Made by a program: the position numbers and the translations under genes. A model generated the notes under the pieces. It ran no database searches. It had not been told where the DNA came from and worked only from the letters and a program-made list of their open reading frames with translations. Source: Calonectria ilicicola (lineage: Eukaryota > Ascomycota > Sordariomycetes > Hypocreales > Nectriaceae). Taken from it: DNA of 64,000 bases. Of this stretch, positions 59,457 through 64,000 are shown in pieces. Positions within the stretch are counted from its first letter, which is position 1, and every line of letters starts with the position of its first letter. Location: the NCBI GenBank assembly GCA_020809705.1, contig CP085825.1:186001-250000 (forward strand), in the 5' to 3' direction.

Positions 59457-60518
59457 TCATTGACCTTCCACTACTTTGGTCTGCATAATTCTCTTGAGCC
59501 ATGTTTTCTTTGCCTCTATGGCAGCGTGAATAAGCGGTACATCAGGATTGTCCATGCCATCAAATAGGTGAAAAGCCCCCGGCCATACATGCAACTCACA
59601 TGTTGACCCACAACGCCACATATTCATAGCGTAGAATACTGCAGGGTCGCGGAATACCTCGCACTCCGCAGCATCTATGTATGTCGGGGGAAGGTTTGAT
59701 AGATCCTCAGCTCGGGACGGCGACTGATAGGATGTAACCTTGTCGGTGCCCCGGTCCGCCCCAATTACATGAGTCCAAGCCATGCGGTTTGTGACACCAC
59801 ACCACGGACTTCCATATTCGAACTGTTGATCCGAGACCGTCTCGCACCTGTCATCCAACATGGGAGAGAGAAGCATTTGGGCCTTGATGGGGACGGTGGG
59901 GGACTCCCTGTCTCGGGCCATGAGGCATGTTGCAGCTGCCAGAGCCGCGCCGCCCGACACACCACAGACAACGATGCCTGCTGGGTTGATGCCTAGGCTA
60001 GCGGCGTTCTCGGATGTCCAGACGAGACCGGCATAGCAGTCTTGTGCTGGGCTCGGAGCGCGGGTCTCTGGCGCAAGGCGGTACTCGACAGACACCACAG
60101 CACACTCAATGTCCTCGAGGACATCGAAAAGCTCGGGTACAGCGGTGAAGCGGTCACCCGCAATCATTCCGCCACCGTGCATATAGTACAAAGCTGGCAG
60201 TGCAGCCGACGTTGGCTCCTTGGGTGCAAACACGGACAAGATGATAACGTTACCATCGGGGCCTGGCACAGAATGCTCCGTGTGCTTGAGATGCGGTGCA
60301 CTCTTGATGACTGTGTCAGCATTGTACACAAAGGCGGCGTCATCTTCGCCAGCTGACAGGCCACGCATAAAGTTGAGATCCACTTCTTCGGGAAGCAGAT
60401 ACGAATCAACTATGGGAGCAAGCACGGGGTCAATGGCTGGGCGTGGGATGTCGATCCTGTCATCGAGGCGAGCGGCTTGGGAGTAAGCAAAAGGATATGT
60501 GGGTGGTTGGTTGGCCAT
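59457..60518 (-). CDS. Alpha/beta hydrolase, HSL (acetyl-esterase-like) family
   Basis: Cytosolic esterase or lipase of the hormone-sensitive-lipase family. Single exon, 353 aa from the Met at 60518 (a Met 20 codons upstream is in frame). Oxyanion-hole motif YMHGGGMIAGD, then SVEYRLAPE, nucleophile elbow GVSGGAALAAA (family norm GDSAGG; here Val and Gly replace Asp and Ala), acid in DAAECEVFRDPAVFYA, and catalytic His in WPGAFHLFDG. All three catalytic residues are present. No signal peptide. It is followed on the same strand by the siderophore-type MFS, and preceded by an acyltransferase, so it could deacylate a pathway intermediate or hydrolyse a conjugate. It is not a SidJ/EstB-type siderophore esterase by sequence. 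Confidence 0.87.
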   Translation of the reverse strand: MANQPPTYPFAYSQAARLDDRIDIPRPAIDPVLAPIVDSYLLPEEVDLNFMRGLSAGEDDAAFVYNADTVIKSAPHLKHTEHSVPGPDGNVIILSVFAPKEPTSAALPALYYMHGGGMIAGDRFTAVPELFDVLEDIECAVVSVEYRLAPETRAPSPAQDCYAGLVWTSENAASLGINPAGIVVCGVSGGAALAAATCLMARDRESPTVPIKAQMLLSPMLDDRCETVSDQQFEYGSPWCGVTNRMAWTHVIGADRGTDKVTSYQSPSRAEDLSNLPPTYIDAAECEVFRDPAVFYAMNMWRCGSTCELHVWPGAFHLFDGMDNPDVPLIHAAIEAKKTWLKRIMQTKVVEGQ

Positions 60519-61163
60519 TGTGAAGTTGGTCGAAATTGTCGTGGAGGCGAAAACCACAACCGGCCCGAGTAAATCCAAATTTGTAGTGCCCGTTACTATG
60601 CCGTGGGCATGCTTTGAGGCCCTGCGGGTGCCTGAAGACTGTTATATTGCGTCTTTTTGCGCGCAGATCTGGGCCCCCAAGGTGCGGGTAGATGCGGGCG
60701 CCGAGGCCAGTCAGAGGCTATGCAAAGATCCCCGAATACGCAATGCTTAGAAGATGGGCGGACCCAGCAGCGCACTGCCTCGATTCCGGATCGGCGTGCA
60801 TATTATGCTTACAACAAGCTAAGTCCTAGAGGCACGTTTGGCGTTTCATGCAACGCAACCTTCGCGGAGATGTCATGCCGCCCTACCGGTCTCGTACGAA
60901 TGGGGCAGCTGTCGTAAAAAAAAAAGAAAAAAAAAGGGAAAAAGATGCGACGTCAAACAGAAAACGCGTCAAACGATGTATGCGTCCATGTACTACATGC
61001 TGACTTTTGTTTGTCAAAAATAGCCGTGCTTGGTGGCAACCGAACGTAACATCGTATTAACTGATGATCAATCTTTCTACTTTGTCCTAATCTATCAACG
61101 CCCTCCTGACACTGTGATGTCACACAGTACGCGTCCACTACTTGCACAATCAATCCCACCCAA
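60519..61163. other. Intergenic with A-rich tract
   Basis: 645 bp between two leftward genes. Contains an A-rich run with a few G interruptions at 60916-60944. No gene was seen. Confidence 0.5.
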
Positions 61164-62771
61164 CTAGAGTATGGTGCACGACTTGAATCGTCCCTTCCCT
61201 TGCACGTGAGCCGAATTTGTTAGCACATCTTCATATTTCTCAAAATGACTTTCAACCCTTTGCCTCAGAAAATTTATGACATCATCATCCAAAGCCCCGT
61301 CCTGCCAACTAAAGCCGATGGTCATTGATCCATTCCCGCCCGTGGCAACACTGAGGGTGACTGCAGGCCCAGTGACAAGAGCGCTTCGGCTGAGAACAAC
61401 TTTTCCCACGTGCCAATGAGGAGGCCTTTCAGATTTAAAGGCCGAAAATACCCCGACATTTGTCACCTCAAAGGATTCCCCACGGGTATTGCCAGGCATA
61501 GAACTGAAGATGACAGAGATGTCTGGCAGAGTTTTCAAGACTGCAATACTCGTATAAGGCTCCCCAGAGGGTGAGATATTTTGGAGGTAGTCATGCAACC
61601 CACTGGATGCTTGCTGAGCCGCTGCCCATCCGTCCGCGAAATCAGATTTCTGCAAGCCCTGGCCGGGCCGCTCCGGCCGGGTGAATTGCACGCGGGTGGC
61701 GTCGAAATAAGTTCCAATCGCACCATCTGCAAATTCGCGTGGTACCTTGAGCCATGACCGTAAGCTGACTGGGATGGTGCAGCTAAGAGCCTCCTCGGTT
61801 GGTGGAAGAATACTAAACAGGGTCGTAGCGATAACTGACGACAAAACGGACGTGACCGATAGCTTCTTGGCTTTGCATTCCTGGAAGAAATTTCCCGAGG
61901 TGCTTGGTGACAAGCAAAGAGACGCCCAGCGAGACTTGCAAGGCGTGAAGATGGGGTTGCCCGTCCATACCTTGTGGCTTACTGTGGGAGGACTTGGCGG
62001 GGTTGGATTGATCGGTAGAGGATGCAACTCCTCAAGGGATTCAAGAATAGAAGAAGTCTTGTCTGGCTCAACGGTGGAAACTATGGTGGCATCAAGTGGA
62101 GGCGAGGAGGAAGCAACTTCTAGAGCACTGCTGAATTCTTTGTGGAACACCATACCAGAAGCCCCGTCACCAATGGCATGGTGGTAAATGAAGGAGGCCG
62201 TAAACTCGTCTTCCGCCCCAGGAGCTTGCAGAATAATTAAGCGCCAGAAGGGCAAGTTACCGAATTCAGACTTGAAATCGGTATTGTGCTCCTTCTGCAA
62301 GATTGCGTCGAGTTCCTCATCTTTCCCTTTTGCAGCGCCATTTACAGGCTGGGATCGTCTGAGAAAGATGATGCATTGGGTAAGATCAATTGAAGAGAGC
62401 GAGGCAAAGAAAGTCTCCGGTGTGTCTTCATTGACAGGGATAGCGAATAGTACCCGGTGCTTACGGAGGACATTTGCTACCGCGGTGAAGATGAGGTGAC
62501 GCAAGTTTGTCACAGTCGGAGAGGACGAGGAGATTTTGTATTCCGCCGAGAGGCCGACGTTGTTGAAGAAGCCGAGGTGGTGGCAGCAAGCTGAGACCTG
62601 TTCAAGTTTGCCTTTGGTAATGTGTTAGACAACAAGTTCTGATAGGTCACCATGGTGTTTGGTGGGTTGAAACATGCCTAAGGGTCTGAGCGTTTCCAAT
62701 TCCTGAATTTTCGGCATCTCGCTGAGGTGAGATTCCAACTGGGAACTGGATGATTGGTTTGCTTGGGACAT
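61164..62771 (-). CDS. Alcohol-acetyltransferase-like acyltransferase (condensation fold)
   Basis: Acyl-CoA-dependent acyltransferase of the fungal AATase family. Exon 2 is 62611-61164; exon 1 is proposed as 62771-62651, joined by a GTGACC...CAAAG intron of only 39 nt with branch TCTAAC. This gives 522 aa and is the weakest part of the model. After splicing, exon 2 opens KLEQVSACCHHLGFFNNVG, a normal N-terminal pattern for the family. The catalytic motif is YHHAIGDGASG (HHxxxDG) near residue 190. Later landmarks: LSVTSVLSSVIATTLF, IPVSLRSWL, FEVTNVGVFSAF and a C-terminal FSWQDGALDDDVI. No NRPS carrier or adenylation domain is attached. Likely makes esters (acetates) of a secondary metabolite or alcohol. 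Confidence 0.82.
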
Positions 62772-63774
62772 GACCAACAGTTGAGACTGCGGAATGGGGT
62801 CAAAATTTAGCTGGAAGCGGGATTTTCAGACGAATGGGAGAGAAACTAGGTTGGTCTATATATACACTAGTACTACAATTGGAGAAGTCTACCTGCCGTT
62901 GGGAGAGTCGGACAATTGCGTTATTGTATAACCGGCAGTGCACGGGATGGATCAAGACGACAACTCGGGAGGGACCTTCATGGTGACACAGTGCGCAACG
63001 GCCTGATGCACATTGCTTAGCCGCTGCAACCTATTGTCTGAAAATAGGGTGCCCGAAACACCAACGCAGCACCAACATCCACCCGCCGAACTGCGCTGCC
63101 CCGTGGCTATGTGACACAGCAACCGGAATCGTCGCTTTCTTTTCAGCTTGGCCATGGCCCATCAGTCCGGTGCCAAATCACAACCTTCACTGTTGCCAAG
63201 CCAGTAGCGTTGGCCTAAGTTTGCTCATCCTGGGCTGCGTCGGCAATCCACCTTTTTGCATGGGCGCTGGATGCATGCACGCCCTGTCACAAGCGCTGAC
63301 AATTGGCCTCAAATTTGTCTCAAATGTGCTCTGCGGGCGCTAGTTGGTCGGGGCTCCCCGTACGCTGCGAGCAGGCAACATGGCATTTCGCACCCCGTAC
63401 TCCCCATCTTTAGCATCACCGCGCATGGGGCTATGGGATTAGGATTCCATTCCTGTCCTCACATCAGACCGGCATCGCCCGCTTACTCCGGCAAGGCGCC
63501 GTGTCGCGGCTAACATGGGTCAACGGTCGAGGTGTCTGGTACAACAGACATGTGCAAATTCTTCACTCTCGCGAGCGCTGATATATATCGGTTGACTTCA
63601 TCGGTCCCGTGGTCCAGCTAAAGTTTGTTTCATCTATATTATCTCCCGCTTTCCCGCTCCATCTGCACCCTCCAACTTAGTGATCTGCGAACTTGCAGTG
63701 CGTTTGATACCCCATATCATACCTTAAATCTTTTTTAAATTTTTTAAATTCTTTCCTTCCTTCCTTCCCAGATA
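62772..63774. promoter_or_regulatory. Divergent promoter: acyltransferase / partial gene at right edge
   Basis: 1 kb between divergent genes. Right end is a CT-rich leader with a TTCC tetranucleotide run (63752-63769). A TATATATA-like run lies near 62857-62866 upstream of the acyltransferase, and ATATATAT near 63581. No gene was seen. Confidence 0.5.
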
Positions 63775-64000
63775 ATGTCTCAGACCGTTGACATGGCGGT
63801 GGAACCTGTCGACGCCAGCCCTGTTGCTGTTGCCAACAGCGACTCTGTCGACTCTTCACAAGCTATCAACCAAGTCGATGACATCTCTCGCCAAATCTTG
63901 GAAATCATTTTTGAGTATGCACTCAACAAATTTGATGATTCTAAAGATCGGCTGGAAAATGGCGCGGACAAGTTCCAATCCGTCATCGCTGAGTTTGTCA
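63775..64000 (+). CDS. 5' end of a gene, possibly DIT1/PvcA-type isocyanide synthase
   Basis: 75 codons reach the window edge. The first 35 residues are a low-complexity Val/Asp/Ser tail, then the pattern ILEIIFEYALNKF...DKFQSVIAEFV resembles the start of fungal DIT1/PvcA isocyanide synthases, whose N terminus has an ILxxIxxYxL helix followed by a FxxxIxxFV helix before a conserved pro-rich loop outside this window. Only this one weak motif supports the call. If right, the gene would turn an amino acid into an isonitrile, often chalkophore-like. The start codon is well placed after a CT-rich leader. Alternative: an unrelated helical protein. Confidence 0.35.
   Translation, partial: MSQTVDMAVEPVDASPVAVANSDSVDSSQAINQVDDISRQILEIIFEYALNKFDDSKDRLENGADKFQSVIAEFV

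Noticed and set aside
1..64000. Transposons, CRISPR arrays, bacterial operon features
   Set aside because: No transposase, long terminal repeats, target-site duplications or spaced repeat arrays were seen; gene structure is eukaryotic throughout.

Overview
The window is from a filamentous ascomycete (Pezizomycotina). Genes carry short 5' GT...AG introns of about 48-70 nt with CTAAC/CTGAC-like branch points, and the protein families are typical of the group: PDR and MRP ABC pumps, siderophore MFS carriers, Zn2Cys6 regulators, a giant ferrichrome-type NRPS, and small secreted proteins. A hypocrealean Sordariomycete is my best guess from gene content, but the sequence alone does not prove it. 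Exon boundaries below were placed by hand from splice signals and reading frame.

Left part (1-31 kb), an iron/siderophore locus. A PDR-type ABC pump runs off the left edge. Next comes a 4,847-residue NRPS with the order A-T-C, A-T-C, A-T-C, T-C, T-C, the architecture of ferricrocin/ferrichrome synthetases (SidC/NPS2 type). Upstream of it lies a SidF/SidL-like N5-hydroxyornithine acyltransferase, then an MRP-type ABC transporter and a siderophore-type MFS carrier. The promoters of the ABC and MFS genes each hold two exact copies of RATCWGATAA, the site bound by the iron-responsive GATA repressors SreA/Sre1. The NRPS and acyltransferase promoters hold only one-mismatch versions. The ornithine N5-monooxygenase (SidA) needed to start the pathway is not in the window.

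Middle (31-44.3 kb), a looser region: an Mtr-like amino-acid transporter, a secreted protein of unknown function, a UPC2-like Zn2Cys6 regulator, a GDSL/SGNH esterase, an NmrA-like NAD(P)-binding protein and a 177-residue secreted protein.

44.5-54.8 kb, the most unusual part. A Dal5-like anion carrier, a Zn2Cys6 regulator, a divergently transcribed isocitrate-lyase/PEP-mutase superfamily C-C lyase with a KRCGH motif, and a 1,090-residue protein fusing a 3-isopropylmalate-dehydrogenase-like domain to a complete LeuC-LeuD-type aconitase lie together. The dehydrogenase domain keeps its acid-binding residues but has lost the NAD-binding loop. TTCCGA-type half-sites recur in the regulator/lyase promoter and in the fusion-gene promoter. 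I propose a small, apparently undescribed branched-organic-acid pathway.

Right part (55.9-64 kb): a six-cysteine secreted protein, a second siderophore-type MFS carrier, an HSL-type alpha/beta hydrolase, an alcohol-acetyltransferase-like BAHD/condensation-fold enzyme, and the first 75 codons of a gene that may be a DIT1/PvcA-type isocyanide synthase. This could be the edge of another metabolite cluster.
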